Positions 27,594 through 36,717 of a stretch of 64,000 nucleotides of DNA are shown piece by piece. The notes beneath the pieces were generated by a model. It had not been told where the DNA came from, did no database searches, and was given only the letters and a program-made list of their open reading frames with translations. This DNA is from Planctomonas sp. JC2975 (GTDB lineage Bacteria; Actinomycetota; Actinomycetes; Actinomycetales; Microbacteriaceae): the NCBI RefSeq assembly GCF_012985205.1, contig NZ_JABEKS010000001.1:620001-684000 (forward strand), written 5' to 3'. The stretch's first letter is position 1; each line of letters starts with the position of its first letter. A program made the translations under genes and the position numbers.

Positions 27594-28601
27594 ATGACAT
27601 ACGTTGCCGCCGACGACCGATACGACTCGATGATCTACCGCCGCACCGGACGCAGCGGGCTCGACCTGCCCGCTGTTTCTCTGGGCTTCTGGCACAACTT
27701 CGGGGACGGGCGGCCTATCGACACGCAGCGTGCGATCGTCCGTCGCGCGTTCGACCTCGGCGTCACGCACTTCGACCTGGCGAACAACTACGGGCCTCCC
27801 GCGGGCTCTGCCGAGCGAAACGTCGGCCGCATCCTTGCTGAGGACTTCCGTCAATACCGGGACGAGTTGATCGTCTCGACGAAGGCGGGCTATCACATGC
27901 ACTCCGGCCCCTACGGGGAGTGGGGCTCGCGCAAGTACATGCTGTCGTCGCTCGACGCGTCGCTGGGCCGCCTCGGCCTCGACTATGTCGACATCTACTA
28001 CTCGCACCGCCCGGACCCGAACACTCCGATCGAAGAGACCATGGGCGCGCTCGCGACAGCGGTGCGTCAGGGCAAGGCGCTCTACGTCGGTGTCTCGAAC
28101 TACAGTCCGGAGCAGACTCGGGCTGCTGCCGCGGCCCTGGCGACGGAGGGTGTGCCGCTCCTCATCCATCAGCCGAGCTACTCGATGTTCAACCGGCACG
28201 TGGAAGACGGCCTGCTCACGACCCTCGACGAGCTGGGCATCGGCTCGATCGTGTTCTCCCCGCTGCAGCAGGGACTGCTCACGGACCGCTACCTCGGGGG
28301 ATCCGTCCCCAGCGACTCACGCGCGGCGACGAGCGTCTTCCTGCACGCCGAGAACATCACTCAGGACTATCTCGACAAGGCCCGTGCGCTCAACGAGATC
28401 GCCTCCCAGCGGGGTCAGTCGCTTGCGCAACTCGCGCTGACCTGGGTGCTGCGGCATCCGCAGGTCACCAGCGCCCTGATCGGGGCCTCCAACGTGGCGC
28501 AGCTCGAGCAGAACATCGCAGCAGTGCACGCCGCGCCGCTCTCCGCGGACGAGCTCGCCGCCATCGAGCCGCTCGCGGTCGACGGCACCGGCCGGGCCTG
28601 A
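27594..28601 (+). CDS. Aldo/keto reductase (AKR14/YghZ-like)
   Basis: 335 residues, NADPH-dependent TIM barrel. The catalytic Asp-Tyr-Lys-His set is visible in THFDLANNYG (D, Y), ELIVSTKAGY (K) and YYSHRPD (H). The motif ALYVGVSNY and the C-terminal ALIGAS loop bind NADPH. Similar to L-glyceraldehyde 3-phosphate reductase, which detoxifies aldehydes. The ATG at 27594 has TACGAT seven bases upstream, suggesting a leaderless mRNA. A rho-independent terminator follows. Confidence 0.9.
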   Translation: MTYVAADDRYDSMIYRRTGRSGLDLPAVSLGFWHNFGDGRPIDTQRAIVRRAFDLGVTHFDLANNYGPPAGSAERNVGRILAEDFRQYRDELIVSTKAGYHMHSGPYGEWGSRKYMLSSLDASLGRLGLDYVDIYYSHRPDPNTPIEETMGALATAVRQGKALYVGVSNYSPEQTRAAAAALATEGVPLLIHQPSYSMFNRHVEDGLLTTLDELGIGSIVFSPLQQGLLTDRYLGGSVPSDSRAATSVFLHAENITQDYLDKARALNEIASQRGQSLAQLALTWVLRHPQVTSALIGASNVAQLEQNIAAVHAAPLSADELAAIEPLAVDGTGRA

Positions 28602-28607
28602 TCCGTC

Positions 28608-28649
28608 TGGTCGGGCCGCTCGACTCGATGCGAGCGGTCCGACCATTTT
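28608..28649 (+). terminator. Rho-independent terminator of the aldo/keto reductase gene
   Basis: TGGTCGGGCCGCTCG pairs with CGAGCGGTCCGACCA (one G-T pair) around eight bases, followed by TTTT. Confidence 0.85.
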
Positions 28650-28711
28650 GCGCAGGTGCGCCGGCTCGGGTGAGTCCGGCACGCCTCCGCGGGGTTCGCG
28701 CCTTTCGTGGC

Positions 28712-28717
28712 TAATCT
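28712..28717 (+). promoter_or_regulatory. -10 box for leaderless mRNA of the membrane-anchored protein
   Basis: TAATCT lies seven bases before the ATG at 28725. Confidence 0.45.
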
Positions 28718-28724
28718 CCGCTGT

Positions 28725-29495
28725 ATGCAGTGGTGGACTGACTTCTGGGGATGGCTCACGTCGGGGGACGCGCAGCCGGTGGTTTTCGCCGCCGTCGTGC
28801 TCCTCGTCGCCATCATCGTCTCTGGGCTGTTGTCGGCGTGGATCGCGCGTGGTGCGATCCACGGCCTGCTCTCGCGTGAGGAACGCGAGCAGAAGGCCGC
28901 AGCCGTCGCAGCCCTCGTGGATGCCGCAGTGGAGGCATCCGTCTGGAATTCGCTCACGCCTGGCGAGCAAGTGCTCTCCGATCGCTCCGTCGGGCAGGCA
29001 GACATCCTCGTGCGGCTGCTGCCCGTGAAGGGCGCGGCGGTCGCGGCCGACTGGGCATCGCACCAGCTCGTGGACCTGAAGCGCAACTCCGCGACCTATG
29101 GCTACAGCCTGGAGCCGGCGATCGTGGAATTCCGCGACCGCCTCGTGGAGTGGCAGAACAAGCCGCGTCGTTCGCGTCGGCTCTTCCTCGAGGACCTCGA
29201 GCGGTGGCGCTTCGACCGTTCGACGTCCGACGAGTCCGCCTACGCGGACCAGGATGCGTGGGTCGCCCAGCGCCATCACGAACGTCACGCGTCGCAGACG
29301 GACACCCAGCCGGTGCCCGCCGCAACGGACCGCGCGAGCACTCCGGCAGCATCCGGCTCCGTTGCGAGCGCCACTGCGCCATCGGCGAGCGAGACCAACG
29401 ATCCCGCCTTCACCGATGACACCGCGGCGCTCGACGACTACAGCGCCGTCGGCTCGTACGCGCAGCGCACGTCGACGAGCCTGCAGGGAGACTGA
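28725..29495 (+). CDS. Conserved membrane-anchored protein, unrecognised
   Basis: 256 residues. After a Trp-rich start (MQWWTDFWGWLTSGD) there is one membrane helix at about 18-40. The cytosolic part has a helical region (SREEREQKAAAVAALVDAAV, then KGAAVAADWASHQLVDLKRN) with LVEWQNKPRRSRRLFLEDLE near 145, and a long Ala/Ser/Thr-rich disordered tail from about 180. No enzyme motif. The ATG at 28725 has TAATCT seven bases before it, so probably leaderless. Role unknown. Confidence 0.6.
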   Translation: MQWWTDFWGWLTSGDAQPVVFAAVVLLVAIIVSGLLSAWIARGAIHGLLSREEREQKAAAVAALVDAAVEASVWNSLTPGEQVLSDRSVGQADILVRLLPVKGAAVAADWASHQLVDLKRNSATYGYSLEPAIVEFRDRLVEWQNKPRRSRRLFLEDLERWRFDRSTSDESAYADQDAWVAQRHHERHASQTDTQPVPAATDRASTPAASGSVASATAPSASETNDPAFTDDTAALDDYSAVGSYAQRTSTSLQGD

Positions 29496-29515
29496 TCGCC
29501 CGACCGCGATCGAGG

Positions 29516-29550
29516 GCGAGGGGGCCGACGCCGAGCGTCGACCCCCTCGC
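29516..29550. terminator. Bidirectional terminator between convergent genes
   Basis: GCGAGGGGG-C-CGACG pairs with CGTCG-A-CCCCCTCGC around a five-base loop, between the gene ending at 29495 and nadE ending at 29584. Confidence 0.75.
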
Positions 29551-29583
29551 CATGTCCGCCGGAAGCGCCGGAGCGAGATCGGT

Positions 29584-30408
29584 CTACGCGCGCCACCAGG
29601 TGTCGAACGACGTCGCGGGAACGCGGCGCTTGTGCTCCGTCGCGCGGTACTTCGCCTCGATCGCTTCGGCGACCTCGTCCGAGACGTCGAACCCTTCGAG
29701 GTACGCGTCGATGTCGCGGTAGCTGATGCCGAGGTTGTCCTCGTCGGTCTGGCCGGGGGTGTCGTCGAGCAGATCGGCCGTCGGCGACTTCTCGTAGAGC
29801 CGGGCCGGAGCGCCGAGGTACTCGAGCAGCTGCCTGCCCTGGCTCTTGGTCAGTCCGGTGATCGGGGTGAGATCCACTCCGCCGTCCCCGTATTTGGTGA
29901 AGAAGCCCGTCACCGCTTCGGCCGCGTGGTCGGTGCCGACGACGAGGAGTTGACGCTGTCCGGCGAGAGCGTATTGGGCGACCATGCGCATCCGCGCCTT
30001 GACGTTGCCTTTCGTGAAGTCGCGGATCGGCTCCCCCAGCGCGTCCCCGAACTCATCGGCGACGCCGTCCACGCCACCCTGCACGTTGAACGCGACGACC
30101 CGCTGCGGACGGATGAAGTCGAGCGCGAGCTGCGCGTCCGCCTCATCGGCCTGCACCACATACGGCAGCCTGACGGCGATGAACTCCGCGTCGACTCCCT
30201 CGGCCAGAAGGCGTTCCGTTGCGAGCTGGCAGAGCCGGCCGGTGAGCGACGAATCCTGTCCTCCGCTGATGCCCAGCACGAATCCGCGGGCGTGGGATGC
30301 CACGGCGTAGTCCACGAGGAAGGCGACGCGCGCCTCCACCTCGGCCGCCGGGTCGATGCTCGGTTCGACGTGCAGTTCGCGGATGATCTCCGCCTGAAGT
30401 TCGCGCAT
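29584..30408 (-). CDS. nadE: Ammonia-dependent NAD+ synthetase
   Basis: Last step of NAD synthesis: adenylates nicotinate adenine dinucleotide and amidates it with ammonia. 274 residues, the length of the short NH3-dependent form without a glutaminase domain. The PP-loop motif GISGGQDSS lies near residue 47, and [17 protein letters not shown] is the family acidic loop. The ATG at 30406-30408 has TAGGGT seven bases upstream, a leaderless arrangement. Regulation is otherwise not visible. Confidence 0.95.
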   Translation of the reverse strand: MRELQAEIIRELHVEPSIDPAAEVEARVAFLVDYAVASHARGFVLGISGGQDSSLTGRLCQLATERLLAEGVDAEFIAVRLPYVVQADEADAQLALDFIRPQRVVAFNVQGGVDGVADEFGDALGEPIRDFTKGNVKARMRMVAQYALAGQRQLLVVGTDHAAEAVTGFFTKYGDGGVDLTPITGLTKSQGRQLLEYLGAPARLYEKSPTADLLDDTPGQTDEDNLGISYRDIDAYLEGFDVSDEVAEAIEAKYRATEHKRRVPATSFDTWWRA

Positions 30409-30415
30409 GAGTTGA

Positions 30416-30421
30416 ACCCTA
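30416..30421 (-). promoter_or_regulatory. -10 box for leaderless nadE mRNA
   Basis: On the minus strand TAGGGT lies seven bases before the nadE ATG; no ribosome-binding site is seen. Confidence 0.4.
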
Positions 30422-30532
30422 TGCCCGGCGTGTTTCCGGTGTGCAACGCGCGAGCGCACCTCCATGGGACCGCGTTCGAGGCAGCCAAGATCTCGTTCGT
30501 GGTCGGTCGGAGGTCGGAGCGCGAGTCCCGCG

Positions 30533-31108
30533 TCACCGGTGCGCCCGTTGCTCCGTCCATTCGCTGCGCAGCATGGCGTAGACACCGGTGTCTTCCCACT
30601 TGCCCTTCACGAGCATGTTCTGCACGAAGTGCGCCTCTTCACGCATCCCGAGGCGACCGCAGACCCGTACGGACGCCGTGTTCTCCGGCGTGAGTTCCGC
30701 GACCACCCGGTGGGCCTCCACCGTGTCGAAGGCGAACCCGAGCATGGTTTCCGCTGCCTCCGTGGCATATCCGTGTCCGTGGTTGTCCGGATGGAACACC
30801 CAGCCGATCTCGGCCGTCTCGTGCTCGATGCTGGTGACCGCGAAGTAGATCTCACCGAGCAAACGCCGACTCTCGCGCTCTTCGACCGCGAGCTGGAGGA
30901 AGTCCTCATCCTCTGCAAGACGCGTCCTGGTCGACCAGTCCGCGATCTTCTCGGCGACTTCGTCGCGTGTGCGCGGCTCGTACAGGAGGTAACGGCACAC
31001 GTCGTCGCGCGATTCGTGCGAGTGGACGGCATCCACGTCGCGCACGGTCATCATGCGGAGCGTCAGGCGTTCGGTCTGCAGAGGGCGGTCGAACTCGACA
31101 GGGATCAC
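30533..31108 (-). CDS. GNAT family N-acetyltransferase (RimJ/RimL-like)
   Basis: 191 residues. The start [19 protein letters not shown] is typical of the RimJ/RimL branch (Acetyltransf_3). The acetyl-CoA loop is [15 protein letters not shown] and the C-terminal part has [20 protein letters not shown]. Acts on an amine of unknown identity (protein N-terminus or small molecule). The GTG at 31106-31108 lies seven bases after GGAG. Confidence 0.9.
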   Translation of the reverse strand: MIPVEFDRPLQTERLTLRMMTVRDVDAVHSHESRDDVCRYLLYEPRTRDEVAEKIADWSTRTRLAEDEDFLQLAVEERESRRLLGEIYFAVTSIEHETAEIGWVFHPDNHGHGYATEAAETMLGFAFDTVEAHRVVAELTPENTASVRVCGRLGMREEAHFVQNMLVKGKWEDTGVYAMLRSEWTEQRAHR

Positions 31109-31201
31109 CCCTGTACTCCATCACAGGATGATGTCGCACGGTGAAGTCACCCGGTGAAACCGCATGGTGAAACCCGCACGGTCACGGCCACCCACGAAAG
31201 G

Positions 31202-31753
31202 TCACACGTAGAAGCCGTCGCGCAGGTTGATGCCGTACTCGACCCACGCCTTCAGGGCGGCGAGCATGCCGGTCCATCCCTCGCAGTTGCCGAAGGCGCT
31301 CTTCGCGCCGGACTGCGTGGGCCGCCAGGCGGACTCGGTGATCGTGACGAGAGTGCGGGTGCCGTCATCGACGGGTTCGAACTCGAACGTCGTCGTCGTG
31401 CGGCCCTGCGGATCCACCGTCTCGGAGCCGCCCCAGGCGATCACGATGCGCCTCGGCGGGTCCGCTTCGAGCACCTCCACCGGGAACGCGCCGGGGAAGT
31501 CGCTGAAGTCCCACGTCACGGTGGTACCGGCCTCGAGCCTGCCCCGTGCTCCTCCTGTCGTGAAGTAGTGGGAGAGCTGCTCCGGATCGGCGACGGCCTC
31601 GTACGTCTGAGCCACGGGCCTTCGAACGTATCCGGAGACCAGGAAGCGGAGTTCCTCCAGAGGACCGGTCGTCACTTCGAGCGTGGGTCGAGGGGCGGCC
31701 TGTGCACCAGCACGATCGTCCGCCGATTCTGTCGTCTGTCCATTCTCGCTCAT
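31202..31753 (-). CDS. SRPBCC (AHSA1-like START-fold) protein
   Basis: 183 residues. The AHSA1-type fold is seen in GYVRRPVAQTYEAVADPEQL and in the closing EGWTGMLAALKAWVEYG. Such proteins hold hydrophobic ligands in a cavity, and when paired with ArsR regulators they are usually linked to lipid or toxin responses. Its ATG is only 16 bases from that of the divergent ArsR gene, so the regulator must cover both starts when it binds. Confidence 0.88.
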   Translation of the reverse strand: MSENGQTTESADDRAGAQAAPRPTLEVTTGPLEELRFLVSGYVRRPVAQTYEAVADPEQLSHYFTTGGARGRLEAGTTVTWDFSDFPGAFPVEVLEADPPRRIVIAWGGSETVDPQGRTTTTFEFEPVDDGTRTLVTITESAWRPTQSGAKSAFGNCEGWTGMLAALKAWVEYGINLRDGFYV

Positions 31754-31769
31754 GTGATAGTTTTACAAC
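31754..31769. promoter_or_regulatory. 16-bp divergent control region
   Basis: The only DNA between two outward-facing ATGs. TAGTTT (31758-31763) is six bases before the ArsR ATG; AAAACT on the minus strand is five bases before the SRPBCC ATG. Both mRNAs must be leaderless or start within the opposite gene. Confidence 0.5.
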
Positions 31770-32132
31770 ATGTCATCGTCGGACGGCAACCCCCCAGTCG
31801 CGCCTCCGGCTGACCACGAGCGCGCGGACGCCGACGACGCCGTTTTCAAGGCCTTGGCCTCGCCGACTCGACGGCGGATGCTTGACGTGCTGAAGGCATC
31901 CGATCGCTCGACAGGTGAATTGTGCGCGGCATTCCCGGAACTCGACCGCACCACGGTGCTGCAGCACCTCCGAGTGCTCGAGCGGGCCGAACTCGTGACG
32001 GGACGGAGGGTGGGCCGCGAACGCCGTCTCGCACTCGCCCCGCTCCCCATCAAACGACTGCACGACCGCTGGATCGGCGAGTATGCACGAGCCGCCGTCG
32101 ATCTCCTCGATCGACTCGACTCGAACTCCTGA
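31770..32132 (+). CDS. ArsR-family winged-helix transcriptional regulator
   Basis: 120 residues. The winged helix runs from FKALASPTRRRMLDVLKAS through ELDRTTVLQHLRVLERAELV to a wing with GRRVGRERRLAL. Metal-binding cysteines of ArsR/SmtB sensors are absent (one Cys only), so it is of the non-metal group often paired with SRPBCC genes. Likely represses itself and the divergent SRPBCC gene. Start ATG at 31770, leaderless by the look of the upstream TAGTTT. Confidence 0.9.
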   Translation: MSSSDGNPPVAPPADHERADADDAVFKALASPTRRRMLDVLKASDRSTGELCAAFPELDRTTVLQHLRVLERAELVTGRRVGRERRLALAPLPIKRLHDRWIGEYARAAVDLLDRLDSNS

Positions 32133-32185
32133 CGAACGCCGCGATCTTCTCGTCGGGAGCGTGTGCCGCGGCGTGCACCGCTCGA

Positions 32186-32827
32186 CTACGCGTCGGGCGT
32201 CCGTCGATCGGACCCGGCCTTCACGAAGACGAGCCGCACGTCGAGACGCACGTCTTCGGGCACCATCTTCAGCACGTTCCACCTCAGGCCGAACTCGCTG
32301 CGATGAAGCAGGGCCTCGCCCTCCAGCCGGAAGAGCTCGGGCCCGTCGAGCCCGCCCGTGGCGTTCAGAGCCACCTCGCGCGTCACACCGAGCGCCGTGA
32401 GACGGCCTCGAATCTCGGCGCTCGAGCCGTGCACGACGAGGTCATCGAGTTCGAACTCGGCGCTCGGATGCCGCTTCACGGCGAGCAGACCCGCGGTCCG
32501 CAGGTGCATGGTCATCGTCGGAATGCGCGTCGCCACCGACGTGGTGTCGACAGTGACCTTGGCCGCCACCTGACCATCCGGCTCGACCAGCACTCGTCCG
32601 GCGAGCTTCTCGAATCGGCCGTGCGCCGGCATCGATCCGCCGAGGACGGCCGAGGTGAATTCCACGGTCGACTCCGCGGCGTCAAGCAGCCACTCCCCCG
32701 CGGCTGCTGGGGTGAGGGTGGCTGCCGGCAGAACGGCGGTCGACTCGCCCGGCCGCCGAGGAACGGCCGGTCCTTGCTCGGAGCCCTCGGTCGGCGGCTC
32801 AGTCGATAGCGTGGTTCGCGTGGTCAT
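32186..32827 (-). CDS. YceI family protein
   Basis: 213 residues. The YceI beta-barrel (lipid- or isoprenoid-binding lipocalin-like) starts at about residue 45: GEWLLDAAESTVEFTSA, then GRVLVEPDG, FELDDLVVHG and LRWNVLKMVPEDVRL near the end. No signal peptide precedes it, unlike periplasmic YceI. The N-terminal 40 residues are Pro/Glu/Thr-rich. The ATG at 32825-32827 has GGAG eight bases before. Divergent from the ECF sigma gene, perhaps its target. Confidence 0.88.
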   Translation of the reverse strand: MTTRTTLSTEPPTEGSEQGPAVPRRPGESTAVLPAATLTPAAAGEWLLDAAESTVEFTSAVLGGSMPAHGRFEKLAGRVLVEPDGQVAAKVTVDTTSVATRIPTMTMHLRTAGLLAVKRHPSAEFELDDLVVHGSSAEIRGRLTALGVTREVALNATGGLDGPELFRLEGEALLHRSEFGLRWNVLKMVPEDVRLDVRLVFVKAGSDRRTPDA

Positions 32828-32903
32828 GGCGTCGTCTCCTGTCACATCATCCGGATTCCGGGTGTCATTCCCTACGACACGCCTCAACGAAGGAATGTGA
32901 CTG

Positions 32904-33806
32904 ATGACCGACACGGAATGGCTCGCCGAAGGATTCGAGCGCAACCGCCCACGGCTGAGGGCCGTCGCCTACCGGGTGCTGGGCTCTGCCGCCGATGCCG
33001 ACGACGCGCTCCAGGAAGCGTGGCTCCGGCTGAGCAGAGCCGACGCTGACGGCGTGGACAACCTCTCCGCCTGGCTCACCACGATCGTCGCCCGCGTCAG
33101 CCTCAACCTGCTGCGTGCGCGACGGACACGGCGTGAGGATCCGCTCGACGACGGCGTGCCGGATCCGATGGTGTCTTCGCTCGGCACGACAGCGCTGGGT
33201 CACGCATCACCGGAGGACGAGATGGTGCTCGCAGACTCGGTCGGACTGGCCCTCCAGCTCGTGCTCGACACGCTCACGCCCGCTGAACGTCTCGCGTTCG
33301 TGCTGCACGACATGTTCGAGGTGCCGTTCGACGACATCGCCACGATGCTGGAACGCAGCCCCGCCGCGACGCGGCAACTGGCGAGCCGAGCCAGGCAGCG
33401 CATCCGCGGGGCCGACCGCTCGTCGCTCGCGAGCGATCTCGGACGTCAACGCGAGGTCGTCGACGCCTTCTTCGCTGCATCGCGGGCCGGACGCTTCGAC
33501 GACCTGCTCGGCATCCTCTCCCCCGACGTGGTGCTGCGGTCGGACGGCGGATCCGTCCTTCCCGAGGCGACGGTGCGCAGAACCGGGCGCGAACAGGTGG
33601 CAGCGCACGCACGCCAGTTCCACCGATCGGATGCCGTGCTCGTCCCCGTCCTCGTGAACGGCACCGCCGGCATGGTCGTCTCGCTGCACGGTCACGCCGC
33701 CGCCGTGATGGCGATCACGTTCTCCGGCGACACCATCACCGGGATCGATATCCTGGCCGATCCGGAGCGGGTCGCGCGTCTCGGGCTCGACGCCGTCCTG
33801 AACTGA
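32904..33806 (+). CDS. ECF RNA polymerase sigma factor with SnoaL-like C-terminal domain (SigJ/ECF41 type)
   Basis: 300 residues. Sigma region 2 spans about 10-80 (VLGSAADADDALQEAWLRL) and region 4 about 105-165 (TLTPAERLAFVLHDMFEVPF, with SPAATRQLASRARQR as the DNA-reading helix). From about 180 there is a SnoaL_2-like fold (FFAASRAGRFDDLLGILSPD). In ECF41/SigJ factors this fused domain replaces an anti-sigma factor. The ATG follows GAAGGA. YceI is divergent next door. Confidence 0.92.
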   Translation: MTDTEWLAEGFERNRPRLRAVAYRVLGSAADADDALQEAWLRLSRADADGVDNLSAWLTTIVARVSLNLLRARRTRREDPLDDGVPDPMVSSLGTTALGHASPEDEMVLADSVGLALQLVLDTLTPAERLAFVLHDMFEVPFDDIATMLERSPAATRQLASRARQRIRGADRSSLASDLGRQREVVDAFFAASRAGRFDDLLGILSPDVVLRSDGGSVLPEATVRRTGREQVAAHARQFHRSDAVLVPVLVNGTAGMVVSLHGHAAAVMAITFSGDTITGIDILADPERVARLGLDAVLN

Positions 33807-33961
33807 TTCACCGGGACGGAACCGACGTCGGGGGTGCACCGCCCATTGATGCGTCACCCTCAGACGACCATCATTGACACGGACCAAGGGCAGGCACGGT
33901 GCACCGCGATGAGGTCGCCGATGCGCACGTCCGGGCCCGCTCCATCGATGAAGGGACTGCG

Positions 33962-34822
33962 ATGAACTCTGCCAAGACCCCCCTCGAACATTTCGTCGCC
34001 GCCGTCGACGCCGAGAAGCTGGGCGTGTACGGGGTGCGCATCCGGGTCGGCGATCACGTTGCATCGCATCGCTGGCGCAGCGACGATCGGGAGAACCTCT
34101 ACTCGGTCTCGAAGGGCGTCTGCGCGCTTGCGACAGGCATGGCCATCGACGAAGGACTCATCTCCCTTGATCTGCGAGTGCCGGAGGCGTTCCCCGAGCT
34201 GCAGCTCGGGGACGGCGTCGACCAGGTGACTCTGCGGCATCTTCTCACCATGTCGAGCGGCATCGACTTCCTCTGGTTCGGTCACGAAGCGGTCCCGTGG
34301 CCCGACCTGGCGGCCGAGATGCTCTCGCGCTCCACCGGCGGCAGACGGTTCCAGTACTCCGACGTGAGCACGTACGTGGCCATGCGGATGCTCGCGACAG
34401 TCGTCGGGGACGTCCGCGACTGGCTCCTTCCCCGCCTCTTCGATCCGCTGGAGATCGACAATCCGCAATGGCATCGATGCCCGCTCGGATACATCATCGG
34501 AGGCACCGGACTCGAGCTGCGCACCGACGAGCTGGCGCGAATCGGAGAGGTGCTGCTCGATCGCGGCAACTATCGGGGACGCTCGCTCGTGTCTCCCGAG
34601 TGGGTGGACTCGATGCACTCGTCGTGGGTCGAGACCGGACGTCCGACACCGATGGAACGGTACGGAATCGCAACGTGGGCAGGTCCCGGCGACGCCTGGC
34701 GTCTTGAGGGACGCTACGGTCAGTTCGTCGTCGTGAACGGGGACGCAGTCGTGACCATCACCGGACACGAGGAATCCCTCGAGGACCGACTGTCGGAACT
34801 CGCGGTGGAGGTCACCGGCTGA
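33962..34822 (+). CDS. Serine hydrolase (beta-lactamase/DD-peptidase-like, class C fold), intact paralogue
   Basis: 286 residues. The nucleophile motif SxxK is S48-V-S-K51, the second motif is Y132-S-D134, and LEGRYGQFVVV is near the third-motif strand. No signal peptide is seen, so cytosolic. It aligns end to end with the frame broken at 4694, including RWRSDDREN, PWPDLA and YVAMRMLA. Substrate unknown; such enzymes range from esterases to aminohydrolases. The ATG at 33962 follows AAGGGA. Confidence 0.9.
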   Translation: MNSAKTPLEHFVAAVDAEKLGVYGVRIRVGDHVASHRWRSDDRENLYSVSKGVCALATGMAIDEGLISLDLRVPEAFPELQLGDGVDQVTLRHLLTMSSGIDFLWFGHEAVPWPDLAAEMLSRSTGGRRFQYSDVSTYVAMRMLATVVGDVRDWLLPRLFDPLEIDNPQWHRCPLGYIIGGTGLELRTDELARIGEVLLDRGNYRGRSLVSPEWVDSMHSSWVETGRPTPMERYGIATWAGPGDAWRLEGRYGQFVVVNGDAVVTITGHEESLEDRLSELAVEVTG

Positions 34823-34927
34823 TTCCCGCCGCCGGCGGCGCATGCGATCATCGCCCTCGACATGCGCTGCGCCGACTGGTCGAGGCGGCCCTGATCCGCA
34901 TTCGAGCGCGAGTGAGGAGTCGCTGAA

Positions 34928-36271
34928 TCAGGTGCGGTACGCCTGCAGGAAGAGCGCCTCGGCGACGGCGAGATTCTCGATCTCGGTCGGATCAACACTT
35001 TCGTTCGGCGCGTGGATCAGGGCGAGTGGCTCCTCGACGCCCATGAGGATGATCTCGGCTTTCGGGTAGGTGTCGGCGAAGACGTTGCAGAGGGGAATCG
35101 ATCCGCCCTGTCCCAGCATCGACGGTTCGACCCCGTACGCCGATCGCATCGCATCCGTGAACCCTCGATATGCGGGGCCATCGGTGGCGGCCTTGAACGG
35201 TTCTCCGACGGCCTCCGTCTCGACCTCGACCTTCACGTTCCAGGGAACATGCGCCCTGAGGTGGGCGACGAGCGCATCACGCGCGTCGTGCGCGCTCATG
35301 CCGGGCGGCACACGCAGATTCAGCCGGGCAGCAGCACGGGCCACGATCGATGCCGTCGATCCGACCACCGGCGGGCAGTCGATACCGAGAATCGTCACGG
35401 CGGGCCGTGCCCATAACTCGTCGGCGACATCGCCGTCACCGAGCAGGTCGACCCCATCGAGCATTCCGGCGTCGGCTCGGAAGTGTTCGGGGGCGTACTG
35501 CTCGCCGGACCAGGTCTCGTCGCGGCTCAGTCCGTCGATGGTCGTGGATCCATCCGCGTTCCGCAGTGAGGCCAGAGCAGCGACGAGTGCGGCGAGCGCA
35601 TCGGGCGCCGGCCCGCCGAACATCCCCGAGTGGATCTCCGATGCAAGCGCCTCGACTCGCACGACGACATTGACGAGCCCGCGCAGAGTCACCGTGGTCG
35701 CCGGGCGACCGACGGCGGCGTTCCCGGTGTCGCACACCAGGATCGTGTCGGCCCGCAGGGTTTCGGGGTTCGCCTCGACGAACCGTTCCAGGCCCCCCGT
35801 GCCCTGCTCTTCGCTTCCCTCCACCACGAGCTTGAGGTTCACCGGAATGTCGTCGCCGAGGGCCCGCAGCGCGAGCAGGTGCATGAGGATGTTGCCCTTG
35901 CAGTCCGCGGCGCCGCGTCCCGCCCATCTACCGCCGACATCCGTCAGCTCGAACGGCGGCGTCCCCCACGCGGATTCCTCGAGCGGAGGTTGCACGTCGT
36001 AGTGGGCATAGAGCAGCACCGTTGGCGCTCCGGAGCCCGGACCCGGTCGGCTGCCGATGACCGCCTGGCTGCCGTCCGGCGTCATCGCGAGCCGTGCGTC
36101 GTCGAAGCCGAGCGCCGCGAACCGGTCGCGAACCCACTCGGCGGCCTTCGCGCACTCCTCCGGCGGAAACTGGCGGGGATCGGCGACGGACCGGAACGAG
36201 ACGAGTTCCGCGAGTTCGCCGCGAGCGGCGGGCATCATCGAATGGATGCTGTCCCGGATGCCGTCGCTCAC
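34928..36271 (-). CDS. M20 family dipeptidase
   Basis: 447 residues, dinuclear zinc metallopeptidase. Metal ligands are visible in LLYAHYDVQPP (His, Asp), GAADCKGN (Asp), EGSEEQGTGG (Glu-Glu, catalytic base) and the C-terminal HAPNES (His). The lid domain contains LNLRVPPGMSAHDAR. This is the carnosinase/DapE-like dipeptidase branch. The GTG start overlaps the stop of the small anchored protein (GTGA), in an operon with an APC transporter, suggesting use of imported peptides or their products. Confidence 0.92.
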   Translation of the reverse strand: MSDGIRDSIHSMMPAARGELAELVSFRSVADPRQFPPEECAKAAEWVRDRFAALGFDDARLAMTPDGSQAVIGSRPGPGSGAPTVLLYAHYDVQPPLEESAWGTPPFELTDVGGRWAGRGAADCKGNILMHLLALRALGDDIPVNLKLVVEGSEEQGTGGLERFVEANPETLRADTILVCDTGNAAVGRPATTVTLRGLVNVVVRVEALASEIHSGMFGGPAPDALAALVAALASLRNADGSTTIDGLSRDETWSGEQYAPEHFRADAGMLDGVDLLGDGDVADELWARPAVTILGIDCPPVVGSTASIVARAAARLNLRVPPGMSAHDARDALVAHLRAHVPWNVKVEVETEAVGEPFKAATDGPAYRGFTDAMRSAYGVEPSMLGQGGSIPLCNVFADTYPKAEIILMGVEEPLALIHAPNESVDPTEIENLAVAEALFLQAYRT

Positions 36272-36717
36272 GACCCGACCTTCACGGTGTTGAGGGAGTC
36301 GACGAACTTCTGGAACTGATCGGCCTCCTTAGGGCAGTAGGTCTGGATGATGAGCAGCTGTCCCTTCAGCAGTTGCGACTGGACGAGCGCCGGTCGCGTG
36401 CCGGGACCGCCTGCCCCGTTGGCCAGGCCTTCGAGAAGCGTCGCCCTGGCCAGCGCCGCGTTCGGGTCGGCACACGTCGCGCCCCCGTCGTTGCCGAGCA
36501 CTCGGGCGATCTGCTCGGGCGTCAACCTGAGGGAAATGCCTGCCTTGCCGTAGGCGTCGATCAGCTGTTGTGCCTTCTCGACCCCCTTGGACTCCTGCCG
36601 TGCATTGACGAAGAAGATGGTCGCGATCACGGCCAGGACGACCAACACGACGATGACGACGGTGGCGATGACGGATCGTTCCCGCTTTGGCTGGGTTTCA
36701 AGATGGGTGCTCATCAT
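36268..36717 (-). CDS. Small membrane-anchored protein, unrecognised
   Basis: 149 residues (148 if the second ATG is used). One membrane helix at about 18-38, then an outer domain with two cysteines (GATCADPN and QTYCPKEA), probably a disulphide. The domain resembles other short actinobacterial DUF proteins (LIDAYGKAGISLRLTPEQIA). Start ATG overlaps the transporter stop; its own stop overlaps the M20 GTG, so it is translated between them and may assist uptake or peptide hydrolysis. Function unknown. Confidence 0.7.
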   Translation of the reverse strand: MMSTHLETQPKRERSVIATVVIVVLVVLAVIATIFFVNARQESKGVEKAQQLIDAYGKAGISLRLTPEQIARVLGNDGGATCADPNAALARATLLEGLANGAGGPGTRPALVQSQLLKGQLLIIQTYCPKEADQFQKFVDSLNTVKVGS

